Below are positions 54,901-64,000 of a DNA stretch of 64,000 nucleotides, in pieces. This stretch comes from Aedes albopictus (lineage: Eukaryota; Arthropoda; Insecta; Diptera; Culicidae): assembly GCF_035046485.1 (NCBI RefSeq), contig NC_085136.1, positions 225,210,092 to 225,274,091 on the forward strand, given 5' to 3'. Within the stretch, counting starts at the first letter, position 1. The number at the start of each line of letters is the position of its first letter. The notes under the pieces were generated by a model. The model was given only the letters and a program-made list of their open reading frames with translations, was not told the DNA's origin and did not search any database. A program made the position numbers and the translations under genes.

Positions 54901-55377
54901 GGAATCGAATAAATTGTTGTTTTTTGTCTGGTGTTTGTTTTTAAAACATTTTAACTGACATTACTTGATTCAAAAATTTGTTCCTGCTGTAAAAAAAGCA
55001 CGAATCACAACGAGTAACTCTCGCTCAGACCGGTCCACTGTGAACACCATGTCTTCAAAAATGTTTTAGGTGACGATGTTCTGAAAGTCCTTGCCAAAAA
55101 AGTAAGATGCATTTGGTTACTCAAATTTATGGACCCCTCGTTAGTTAGAGCCACAACCATTTTTGCGGACCCCTCAAATGGTGGCTCATTTGAAATGTTA
55201 TAACTCGAAAGTATAGCCTAAAACTCCCTCAAAATGAAACGTTGTTGAAAAGAGGAAAGATAGAGCTACTACTTACCTAATGCATTTTCCTTAATTTTTT
55301 TTTCAAGGACTTTCATAAAATCATCATCTTAAGCATTTTTAAAGACAAGGTGTAAATAGTGGACCGGTCTCGGAGAA
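54901..55377. other. No gene recognised
   Basis: AT-rich sequence between the Penelope-type motif and the RTE 3' end. GGACCGGTCT-like words occur at both 55029 and 55361, in opposite orientation. Confidence 0.3.
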
Positions 55378-57070
55378 AATTATTTACCTTACCGATCAGG
55401 CTAAGGCCGGGGTGGCCTCTGCTGTACATAGTAGCCGTCTCCGTTCCACTCGGTCCATGGCTGTTTGTCTCCAGTTCCGCACAGGATCCGCAGATCGTCC
55501 TCCACTTGGTCGACCCACCTAGCTCGCTGCGCTCCACGACTTCTTGTACCGGTCGGATGACTCTCGAGAACCTTTTTAGTCGGGTTGCTATCCGACATCC
55601 TGATGACGTGACCCGCCCACCGTAGCCTCCCGATTTTCTCGGTATGGATGATGGTTGGTTCTCTCAGCAGCTGATGCAGCTCGTGATTCATTCGCCTTCT
55701 CCAAGTCCCGTCGTCCATTTGCACTCCTCCGTAGATGGTGCGCAACAATATCCGTTCAAAAACTCCAAAGGCGCGTTGGTCCTCTGCACGTAGGGTCCAT
55801 GTTTCGTGCACATAGAGAACGACCGGTCTAATCAGCGTTTTGTAGATAGTTAACTTCGTGTTACGGCGCACTTTATTTGATCGTAGAGCTCTGCGGAGTC
55901 CAAAGTAAGCACGATTTCCTGCCACAATGCGCCTCTGAATTTCTCTGCTGGTGTCGTTGTCGGCGGTCACCAGTGAGCCCAATTACACAAATTCTTTAAC
56001 CGCCTCGATTTCATCACCGTCAATATGAATTCGGGGTGGCGGGCGCGGTGATTCCTGGAGCCCTTTGCCATCACGTACTTTGTCTTCGACACATTAATAA
56101 CTAATCCGATTCGCCTGGCTTCACTCTTTAGTCGGATGTACGTTTCCGCCATCGTCTCAAATTTACGAGCAATAATATCAATATAATCAGCAAAACCAAG
56201 CAACTGAACGGACTTCGTGAAAATCGTTCCACTTGTGTTTATCCCCGCTCTCCTAATTACACCCTCTAAAGCAAGCATGAAAGACATCACCTTGTCGTAA
56301 CCCTCTGCGAGATTCGGAATTTTTGCAACACCTGGCGGATGGTGAACATGTGATCCGTTGAAGCGCGTTCACCCATAAATCCAGCCTGATATTGCCCCAC
56401 GTACTCTCTTGCAATGATAGACGGTGATAGACGGCGGCATCAAATTTGAGAGAGTATCTTGTAAACAGCGCTCATTAGTGTGATGGCGCGGTAGTTCCCG
56501 CAATCCAACTTGTCGCCCTTTTTGTAGATGGGACACACGATACTCTCCATCCATTCCTCCGGTAATACTTCTTCTTCTTCTTCTTGGCGTAAAGTCCTCA
56601 TTGGGACAAAGCCTGCTTCTCAGCTTAGTGTTCTATGAGCACTTCCACAGTTATTAACTGAGAGCTTCCTCTGCCAATGACCATTTTGCATGCGTATATC
56701 GTGTGGCAGGCACGAAGATACTCTATGCCCAAGGAAGTCAAGGAAATTTCCTTTACGAAAAGATCCTGGACCGACCGGGAATCGAACCCGTCACCCTCAG
56801 CATGGTCATGCTGAATACCCGTGCATTTACCGCCTCGGCTATATGGGCCCTAATACTTCCTCCTCCCAAATCTTGGTAATGACCCAATGTAGTGCTCTCG
56901 CCAGTACTTCACCAACGTATTTTGGAAGCTCGCTTGGTAGTTGATCTGCTCCTTCTCAATCTCTTGGTGGTCAGGGGCCGAAAGTCTTTCGTCCTAAGCA
57001 CATACTCCTAGATCTGTTACCACGCCTCCTTCGGTACTTGCAACATCGCCATTGAGGTGCTCATCGAAAT
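55378..57070 (-). pseudogene. RTE-clade (JAM1-like) LINE, RT core deleted
   Basis: Read right to left: HLNGDVASTEGGVV near 57060, then the fingers region (ALHWVITKIWEEE near 56890), the SINE at 56572-56850, [18 protein letters not shown] near 56520, ERASTDHMFTIRQVLQKF near 56340, then an abrupt join to GLRQGDV near 56305. Everything between is missing, including the first catalytic Asp motif. The catalytic box survives only as FADYIDI (usually FADD). A stop near 55982 follows, then the long C-terminal frame (55401-55982) with RLRWAGHVIRM and GTRSRGAQRARWVDQVEDDL. The deletion and stops make it dead. Confidence 0.75.
56572..56850 (-). mobile_element. tRNA-derived SINE (Feilai-like) in the RTE copy, 9-bp TSD
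   Basis: Reverse-complement copy of the SINE at 12533-12819 with few differences. TAATACTTC is duplicated at 56563-56571 and 56851-56859. The B box appears reversed as GGGAATCGAACCC near 56778. The poly(GAA)-type tail is at the left. Confidence 0.85.
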
Positions 57071-57245
57071 GCAAATATTCCTGTGATGATCTTGGCACAT
57101 GTCACAAAGAGAATTACTCAGCGAGAATTACTCAATATAAATCACTGGATGACAGTTTGTACCCACTTAAACTTCAACTCCAACTAACTAACATAGCTTA
57201 ATAACAGCTAATTCAGTCAAAATTTTAGAAATAATGCTTAAAAAA
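57071..57245. other. No gene recognised
   Basis: Short AT-rich interval between the RTE remnant and the dispersed repeat. Confidence 0.25.
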
Positions 57246-57425
57246 GTTAGAATCCCCAGATGGCCTCGACAATGGCTGACTTATGCACCAACTCACGATC
57301 TTAAGCGCAATTTTCATAATAAACAAAATCAGCGCATCGGGTCATAAGGAATCTTATCGTTAGAAGTTTACTCTTTGAGATTCGTGCATCTGAGGCTCTT
57401 GTGCAAAAGCTCAAGCGGAAACGAA
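57246..57425 (+). repeat. Dispersed repeat shared with 26395-26620
   Basis: GTTAGAATCCCCAGATGGCC, CAACTCACGAT and TTTGAGATTCGTGCATCTGA follow the same order as in the other copy, with many substitutions. Confidence 0.45.
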
Positions 57426-57566
57426 CAGCCGTGTTTTATCACCTTTTACTTAATTCTCATGGGCGATAACATGGCGGCGTTTCCTCAAACGCAGCTGTTC
57501 TAAAAGGATTTGTCGCGTAGAATTTCATACAAATAAACTTCTAGGAAAAATACAACGGCTGCACGG
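57426..57566. other. No gene recognised
   Basis: Short single-copy-looking interval before the foldback. Confidence 0.25.
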
Positions 57567-58973
57567 TGTACATTAGGGCAGTTCAGACTTCAAACATGTC
57601 AAAAATTCAAAGCTCCCATATGTTCATTACAATCCTTGGCGCAAAACTAGAGTCCTGTCAAATTTTCAGGCTTTTCGGTGGTGATTAAATGGTGGCCCAA
57701 GAGCAAAATATGTTTATATGGGAATTACTATTTTCAAGATTGATTTCCAATCACTATATTTGTAATAGTCATTTGTATCGCATCAATATAAATGATACAA
57801 ATTTATGTGAATGTGGCATATCCTATGAAGACATTGATCACATTATAATTAATTGTTCTCGGTTTATTGTACCAAGGAAAATATTGTTTGAGAGCATTAT
57901 TGCAGCAGGTTTTCCAATTCCTATATCTATACGGGATATTCTGGGCTCAAAAAATGAAACCATATTAAAACTTTTATTCAAATTTATAAATGAGATTGCA
58001 TATTTCGTTTGATACTGTTTCCCTTTTTTTTGGTATACTTTATTCTCAGCCTTGAAGATTCGTTTTTGGTGAATCCCTGACCCCTACCCTCTCCCCCACA
58101 AGGATTTCTAGATTTCTTTAGATTCGTTTCACGATGTGGCATGCTGTCCTCCTTCAAGATTGTGGCTCTGCTATGGCTACTGCCGTGTGAGCCTTTAATT
58201 TTAAGTTATTATTGTAATGTTATTTGAAAAGATAAAGAGGTTTTGTGCCTCTTTGAGAAAGATTTCGTTTTTAGTATGTTGAAATCACTCAAAGGGGTTT
58301 TCCCTCTTTCAAAATTTAAAGTTAAAATAAACAATAAAAAAACAATAATAATGGGAATTACTATGAAGAATTTTTAAAAAAAGGTGCTCCACATTTTAGA
58401 GCATCAATGCATGGATGAAGACATAGTGTCAAAGCTGAATTGAATTCTTCAGACCTCAATGATGAATGTTGCCGAAGACCGCAACTCGTTTCGACTCACG
58501 AGACAGAAGTTATTAATCAATTATCGTCCATGCATGCTTGAACAGAAGACCACAGCTCGATCGACACGCTTGACACGCAATCATAGTATGCGTGTTACCT
58601 TCTTGTACACCTTGCAGGACATCGTGTATAAAGATGCGCATGCGAGTGAGAATTTGTTTCATAACTTTTTACCCGATTGTTGACATAAGTTCCGGTCTTC
58701 GGCAACATTCATAATTGAGATCTGAAGAATTCAATTCAGCTTTGACCCTATGACTTCATCCATGTATTGATGCTCTACAGTGTGGAGAACCTTTTTTGAA
58801 AATTCTTCATAGTAATTCCCATATAAACATATTTTGCTTTTGGGCCACCATTAAATCCCCACCGAAATCGCAGAAAATTTGACAAGACTCTAGTTTTGCA
58901 CCAAGGATTGTAATGGACATATGGGAGCTTTGAATTTTTGACATGTTTGAAGTCTGTACTGCCCTAGTGTACA
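57567..58973. mobile_element. Foldback (TGTACA...GGGCAG ends) interrupted by a LINE
   Basis: TGTACATTAGGGCAGTTCAG at the left and its near complement at 58950-58973. The arms pair for about 300 bases once the LINE insert (57732-58350) is removed; AATGTTGCCGAAGACCG near 58467 pairs with CGGTCTTCGGCAACATT near 58694. The loop of about 190 bases has a local inverted CATGCATG. No target duplication was identified. Confidence 0.65.
57732..58350 (+). mobile_element. 5'-truncated LINE, 14-bp TSD
   Basis: ATGGGAATTACTAT is duplicated at 57718-57731 and 58351-58364. The frame to 58012 reads NHYICNSHLYRI, CECGISYEDIDHIIINCSRF and so on: the C-terminal C-x-C...H-x4-C knuckle of a jockey-type ORF2, ending about 30 residues after it. 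A 340-base 3' UTR and AAT repeats follow. Only about the last 100 codons survive. Confidence 0.75.
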
Positions 58974-60031
58974 TATCATGTTCAGCACACCACTCTATAC
59001 TTATTATATATCTTGTGATGGATCCTAAGTGCTAAGATTGTTTTTTTCCGTATTTCGGCTGTATTGCCAGCTACTTAGGAAAAAATAAATTCTACGTCTC
59101 ATACGAATGTCAAAGCAATAAGCACGTCAAGCCAAAAAATATATAGACTATCCCTAGCGAATGCATCACTTTTCAATTCCTCAGACCGGACCCGAATGAC
59201 TTCCATTCAGTTAAAGGGTCCTTAAAATAAATTAATAATAATAATTCCTCATAATCCTTTACTTGCAATTTTGAATTTGAATCAACTACCACTGATTTTT
59301 TGCGCGATTTTTTGAAGTTACGTGAACTTTTTTTACACCTTTTTTTACGCGGACGCATCCACCGCGTAAAAACAGAATTGAGTGTACCTATGAAAAATAT
59401 TCACTTTTTCATGTGGCGTTCATTCAGTTGCCTATGCACAAAATAGCCACTCATTTACACACAAGCGATTCAAGCGACAGCTTCTAGAGTGCACCTATCT
59501 CTCTAGTAACTGCATGGTTCGACTAGTGTCCACTTGCCTAGTTAAGCCACAATTAAGTACAACAGGTAAACACTATCTGCCTTCTATGGATTAGTTTTCC
59601 TTCCACCCACCCGTAGGAACGTACTATCACACACTTGCTTCTGCACATCGTAATCGCGTTTTTCCGCCCAATTGAGAACCGTCCGTTTGAAGATGCAACC
59701 GATAACTGGTGGTCAACGTTGGCTTTGGAGCTTATCCGCTTCCATACTCATACCCCATCCACTATGCACTGCTGCAGTCGATCAAGTGAAACATCTCTAG
59801 GTTTCGCGGTGCTAGTCGGCGGTAAGGGGTATCCGCAACCATAAACACCATTTGAAGTAATCGTACATAAGTGGGACCCATCAAAAATACGATGGTGTTC
59901 AGGCATCACGAAGAAGCAACCACAGTGAGAGTGACGGTTGGTCGGCTAATTGAGCTGTATTAGCTACCTAGCTACTAGAAGAATCGTTGATTCCCTGTAC
60001 GGCCTTGGTGGTTCATCGTGTAACTCGTCTC
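58974..60031. other. 1 kb without recognised repeats
   Basis: AT-rich to about 59400, then balanced composition. No repeated family and no domain-bearing ORF. It is the left flank of the LTR element and possibly ordinary single-copy DNA. Confidence 0.35.
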
Positions 60032-61243
60032 TGTTACGCCCGCTCAGTCCATAAAACCCTTACCCATTTCTCAGGGTCGGCTCATCCACGCCGAGGCAAA
60101 CTCAAGGAAAGAAGGAAGGATTGAAAGAAGAAATAATTACTTTTTACGGCGGTTTATTGAAAAAGGCCCTATCGTCCCTAACTGCCCTAGCTGATTCCTA
60201 CCAGTACACTCTACTTACAATTTGTGTGGGTGTCAGTGTTGGGCCCGTCGCTGGAAGCTAGCTGGTGGAGTCCTGGGGTAGCGGATCGTAGCCACGTGAT
60301 CTACACGTGGCCCGCTGGGTCACTGAGGTCCGTAACGCCGGCTCGCTCCTTTCGGTCCTCACGATGCCGGCTGCTGCACGGTCCTCTATGCCGGATCGCT
60401 TCTGTATGTCCTACTGTCTTCCGGTTCCCGTAGGAGGGGGGGGGGTGTCCTTTTCGTTGGATCGCGCCCACACGATCCTTTCGTAGCCCGCTGTGCTGTC
60501 AGCGGCCAGGGTTTGGTTTAACTTCAGCCGCCGGTGGCCGGCACTCCGGAAATATCCACTCACCCGGTGAACTCCTGCTCTTGGTCCGATGGAACCGATC
60601 CTTGCTGCAGGGTCTTGCGTGGTGCCGCCGGGCAGAAAAATGTACCCAAAAGTGGGAAAATCGGTGGTTCACTACTCCACAAATGTTGCCTGAACTATCG
60701 GCTTTGGCACACTCGCTTAAACTCTCTTCTCTTCAAAAATTCACTTTTCGAGATGTGGTCGCTTTTGAGGCTAAAAACCAAGTGAACGAGCGATGGCTGG
60801 TTCGCCTCCCAGGAACTGGTGAAAAGGCTTTTTTTCGTAGACCGTGGTCCAGCAGGTTGCCCGATAAGCGGTCGCCAGGGCTGCTATCGCAACTGCCAGC
60901 CAACCCAAAATTGCTACCAAAACTGCGGGTGTTATTGTGGGTGTTGTGTGTGGGTAGGCTGTCTACAATTCCTAGGTGTGTAATTTAAATTAACCGTTTG
61001 CCGCCTTCTGCCTTCTAGCTGGTATTTCGCATGAACTTAATTTATTTGCATGATAGTTTTACTTAATTTATTGTATATTTTTAGGGTTTTATTCATATTT
61101 GATTTTTAATTATTGTTTGTGATTGTCCCTACTAGCTTTCTAAGTGTTCTTCTTTCAACATTTCCTCTTAGTTATTTAATTTTAATGCTGAGAAAGGGTT
61201 CGAGCTCTATGATCAGAGTGGACAAACAAAGTGGTTGGTCACA
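60032..61243 (-). repeat. Probable 3' LTR of the Ty3/gypsy element
   Basis: In element orientation it would run from TGTGACC (61243 leftwards) to CGTAACA at 60032, an imperfect TGT.AC...GT.ACA inverted terminus. AATAAA in a CAATAAACCG context near 60156 fits an R-region polyadenylation signal about 125 bases before the end. A purine-rich GAGCGGTGCGGTAG lies just before it (61244-61257), where a polypurine tract is expected. The other LTR is outside the window, so the limits are inferred. Confidence 0.4.
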
Positions 61244-62089
61244 CTACCGCACCGCTCAGGAAAAAAAATATTAACAGAGTTAATAATTTTAGAAAGACTA
61301 AATAGCAACTCTCGCCATACCGCACCTGTACCAATTTATGGCAAAAGTAAAATAAACGTTGTATAACAGTAACTAATTGTATATTTTCTAGAACCAATAA
61401 CAAATTACTAGATTCAAACAAACGAAATAACAAATAAAGATTCTCAGGTCAAAATAACACCAATAACCAAATATATACAGTTCCGGAATAAATATTTTAC
61501 AAGCTTGCAATTGCAATTCATTCACGGTCAAACTTTCTGACCAATTTTGATACGGTGCTGCTTAGATAAAATGCTTAAACTTTTGCCGCGGCGACAATGA
61601 TGAGAAGTATCGATTTTTGAATTGATTGGCCAAGATCATTCATAGTGACTTCATCTTTGTCAATTTGCATGATTTCTAACCAGAACATTATCAAATTTGA
61701 AGAAATTTGCGTTCGACGCATAATAGAAACGTTTCTCTAATAAAAACTCAATTTGTGCAGCTTAATCAATCGGCTTGTACGAATCAAAACCTTATTGACG
61801 ATTCGCAATACAAGTAGTACAATGGGCTGCACAATTCAGACAATCATTACAACAGTAACGTTAGACTTTCAGGGTACCCAAAACACTGTGAACATAAACA
61901 TTTCACTAACCTTTTTACACAAAATTCTACAATTCCAACTTGGATACATCCCACGGCTAAGGTTGGTAGCCTACATATTTCCTTGGAGTGACAGCTCACA
62001 TGGATCTTCAAAGGACGATTAACGATGATCACACTGGCACACTTACTCCACATACATTGTACACTTCAGCAACACTGAAACACATAAAA
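61244..62089 (-). other. Region between pol and the probable LTR, no env
   Basis: About 850 AT-rich bases with no ORF longer than 90 codons and no envelope-like features (signal peptide, cleavage site, membrane anchor). The element is therefore a gag-pol type as far as seen. Confidence 0.45.
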
Positions 62090-63994
62090 TCAGGCCTTCA
62101 AATCCCCTGCCGAAAAAACACCTAGGCTCTTTCCATTGAGGTCAGCCACCTCGTATGAACATGAGCCCTTTTTCGCCAGCACAATGCATGGCTCATATAC
62201 TTCGCCGAGCTTGGCATTGAAGTGGTCGCCAGCAACAGACTGACGAAAGGTTCGTTTGTAGACTCTTTGTCCGATATCAAACGTCGGAGAATATCGTTTG
62301 TGTCGCAAATCATACCTCGTTTTGGTACTCTCATGAGCTTTTCGGAGATTGTTCGTCACAGTCTCGTAAACCGATTTGCTAATTGATTTCATCCGGCCCA
62401 TCCTCTCCTCCTCTGAAAGATTCTCATTCTCAAATCGATGTTCGGATCCCTTCGTCACGATTTCGTGGCCGAAGATCAGCTTGAAAGGTGTAAACTTGGT
62501 GGTAGCATGAACTGTATTGTTCAGAATGAACTCCACCTCTGAGATCCTGGTATCCCACAACTTTTGGTTCTCGCGGACATAGCTTCGAATCATGGCATTT
62601 ATTGTACGGTTTAGTCGCTCCGTAGGGTTAGCCTGACTACGATGCCTGGCGCTGGCCCAATGTTGCACTCCGTACTTCGCCAAAAGGTTTTGGAACTCTT
62701 TGGAATGGAACGTGGTCGCATTATCTGATATAAGATACTGAGGTACTGATAAACGACGGAACCACTGCTGTTCCAGAATCTCACAAACACTACTCGAGGA
62801 TATCTTCCGCACAGGAACTAAGAGGCAGTACTTCGAAAAAACATCCATAAGGACGAGCAGGTGAGCATTACCTCGCGAGCTTCGCGGAAGTGATTGTATG
62901 TAGTCCATTGTGAGAATCTGGAACGGCCTAGTGGTTACGCGTTGATTGCCCATTTCTGGGACAACGGACGTAGTCGAAGGTTTAATCCTTTTACAGGTTT
63001 CGCAGTTTGAAACATAGCGTTTAACGTCTGCTGACATTCGTGGCCAGTAATAACGTTTCTTAATTTTATCTATGGTTTTCTCGAAACCGATATGGAAAGC
63101 ATTGTCATGTTCCTTGGTCAATATTTCAGCTCGCATTGGCTCGGGAACGCACAGCTTCCAGTCAAATGCATAATCGAGCACATCAGACTGTGAAGAAACA
63201 TATTTGTAGAGGTCATTGCCCTCGATTTTAAAATCAATATAGCTCTCAGGGTCATCTTGTACTGAGGCAAACAACTGCGAGTACCACTCATCTCTCACTC
63301 CCACCTCTGAAACTTCGATAGATCTCGAAAGGGCATCCGGCACGACATTTTCTCGGCCCTTGCGATGCTTGAGTACCATATCGTACTGCTGGAGCTCAAT
63401 ACTCCATCGCGATAATCGGGAAGATGTCCGCCATTTTGAGCGCATAATGAAAGTGAGTGCAGATGAGTCAGTTACTAAGCTGAACTGGGTCCCCTCAACA
63501 TAGCAACGAAACTTTTCGATGCACCTCAGAGCTGCCAAGCCTTCTTTTTCAGCGGCGTGATAATTTAGTTCAGCGCCCTTCAGTTTTTCTGAGTGATAAG
63601 CGATCACCTTTTCCTGGCCGTGCTGAACTTGTGTTAGGATCCCTGCAATTGCATGATCACTTGCATCTGTCTGCACAGTGAAAGGTAAGTTAAAATCGGG
63701 GTTGGCCATTACGGGTGCACTGATCAATTTTTCTTTTATTGCACGGAATGCCTGCTCAGCTTCTGGAGTCCAATCAACTTTCTTTGGTTTGTTTTTGAGC
63801 AAATTTGTCAACGGTACTGTTAATGCGCTAAACTGATCTATAAATCGTCGGTAATAATTTACCATACCGAGAAATCTGCGTAAAGCGCGCACCGATTTCG
63901 GCACCTCATACGCAACAATCGCATGCACGCGATCAGGATTGGGCCTCAAACCATCTTTAGACAAAATATACCCCAGGTAAGGCAATTCTGGCAC
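62090..63994 (-). CDS. pol: Ty3/gypsy pol, C-terminal part (RNase H, integrase), partial
   Basis: A 634-codon open frame running off the right edge, so the N-terminus with protease and the RT catalytic box lies outside. It begins in the RT thumb region (LPYLGYILSKDGL, then LRRFLGMVNYYRRFI). RNase H follows near 110-250: QTDASDHAIAG, EKEGLAAL, VTDSSALTF, ending at VVPDALSRS. Integrase has an HHCC finger (H...H then CETC near 325-335), the core Asp residues in TMDYIQ and SDNATTFHS and the Glu in PTERLNR, then a GPY/F-like module near the end (YEPCIVLAKKGSCSYEV). No chromodomain is seen. No internal stop: a young or active copy. Confidence 0.85.
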   Translation of the reverse strand: MPELPYLGYILSKDGLRPNPDRVHAIVAYEVPKSVRALRRFLGMVNYYRRFIDQFSALTVPLTNLLKNKPKKVDWTPEAEQAFRAIKEKLISAPVMANPDFNLPFTVQTDASDHAIAGILTQVQHGQEKVIAYHSEKLKGAELNYHAAEKEGLAALRCIEKFRCYVEGTQFSLVTDSSALTFIMRSKWRTSSRLSRWSIELQQYDMVLKHRKGRENVVPDALSRSIEVSEVGVRDEWYSQLFASVQDDPESYIDFKIEGNDLYKYVSSQSDVLDYAFDWKLCVPEPMRAEILTKEHDNAFHIGFEKTIDKIKKRYYWPRMSADVKRYVSNCETCKRIKPSTTSVVPEMGNQRVTTRPFQILTMDYIQSLPRSSRGNAHLLVLMDVFSKYCLLVPVRKISSSSVCEILEQQWFRRLSVPQYLISDNATTFHSKEFQNLLAKYGVQHWASARHRSQANPTERLNRTINAMIRSYVRENQKLWDTRISEVEFILNNTVHATTKFTPFKLIFGHEIVTKGSEHRFENENLSEEERMGRMKSISKSVYETVTNNLRKAHESTKTRYDLRHKRYSPTFDIGQRVYKRTFRQSVAGDHFNAKLGEVYEPCIVLAKKGSCSYEVADLNGKSLGVFSAGDLKA

Positions 63995-64000
63995 GCAAAA

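Noticed and set aside
57689..58012. 107-codon ORF as a host gene
   Set aside because: It is the C-terminal knuckle region of a LINE ORF2 in a truncated insertion with exact 14-bp duplication. Its ATG lies in the flanking foldback.

Overview
The window looks like repeat-rich intergenic DNA from a culicine mosquito genome, most likely Aedes. I infer this from the mix of LOA-like, R1-like and RTE (JAM1-like) LINEs, tRNA-derived SINEs of Feilai type, many MITEs, and long arrays built on a GAATTCCTGGAG-like 12-bp unit. No host protein-coding gene, rRNA, true tRNA or CRISPR array could be supported. Four coding units are worth reading: a broken LOA-like ORF2 (600-4232, +), a free-standing gag-like CCHC gene (18086-19057, -), an almost intact R1-clade LINE with ORF1 and ORF2 (19732-24263, +), and the 3' part of a Ty3/gypsy pol (62090-63994, -, running off the right edge).

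Layout. 1-4821: LOA-like LINE with an ORF2 full of stops and an (AATC)n tail that carries a 115-bp TTAA-flanked MITE. 4930-15300: one RTE copy split by a 9.5-kb insertion (5470-14957) with 10-bp terminal inverted repeats and a perfect 8-bp target duplication. That insertion holds a 1.2-kb MITE with seven copies of one motif, a MITE inside a MITE, SINEs, a TA-flanked element and 12-bp arrays. 15300-17340: mostly single-copy-looking DNA. 17340-25290: a GGGCGTTTCAG-like array split by a unit carrying the gag-like gene, itself split by the R1-like LINE. 25293-35470: a foldback-like element with about 170-bp terminal repeats followed by 150-bp tandem repeats; inside it a second inverted repeat (26790-32905) sits within a 12-bp array. 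35473-46125: SINEs, a LINE 3' end, an 8-bp-TSD foldback inside a SINE, and a SINE interrupted by a MITE interrupted by a foldback. 46324-53503: a nearly identical 3.0-kb inverted duplication whose second arm is bracketed by 180-bp direct repeats. 53504-59000: a Penelope-like motif, a deleted RTE copy with a SINE inside, and a foldback carrying a truncated LINE. 60032-64000: a Ty3/gypsy element in minus orientation with a probable 1.2-kb LTR.

The window is mainly a record of nested insertions. For many of them the pre-insertion site can be reconstructed from target duplications, from the interrupted reading frame, or from a sister repeat copy that lacks the insertion. The two LINEs from different clades share a 5' UTR block with a hairpin supported by a compensatory base-pair change, the best hint here of an uncharacterised functional RNA. 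Family names are from pattern recognition only; no database search was possible.
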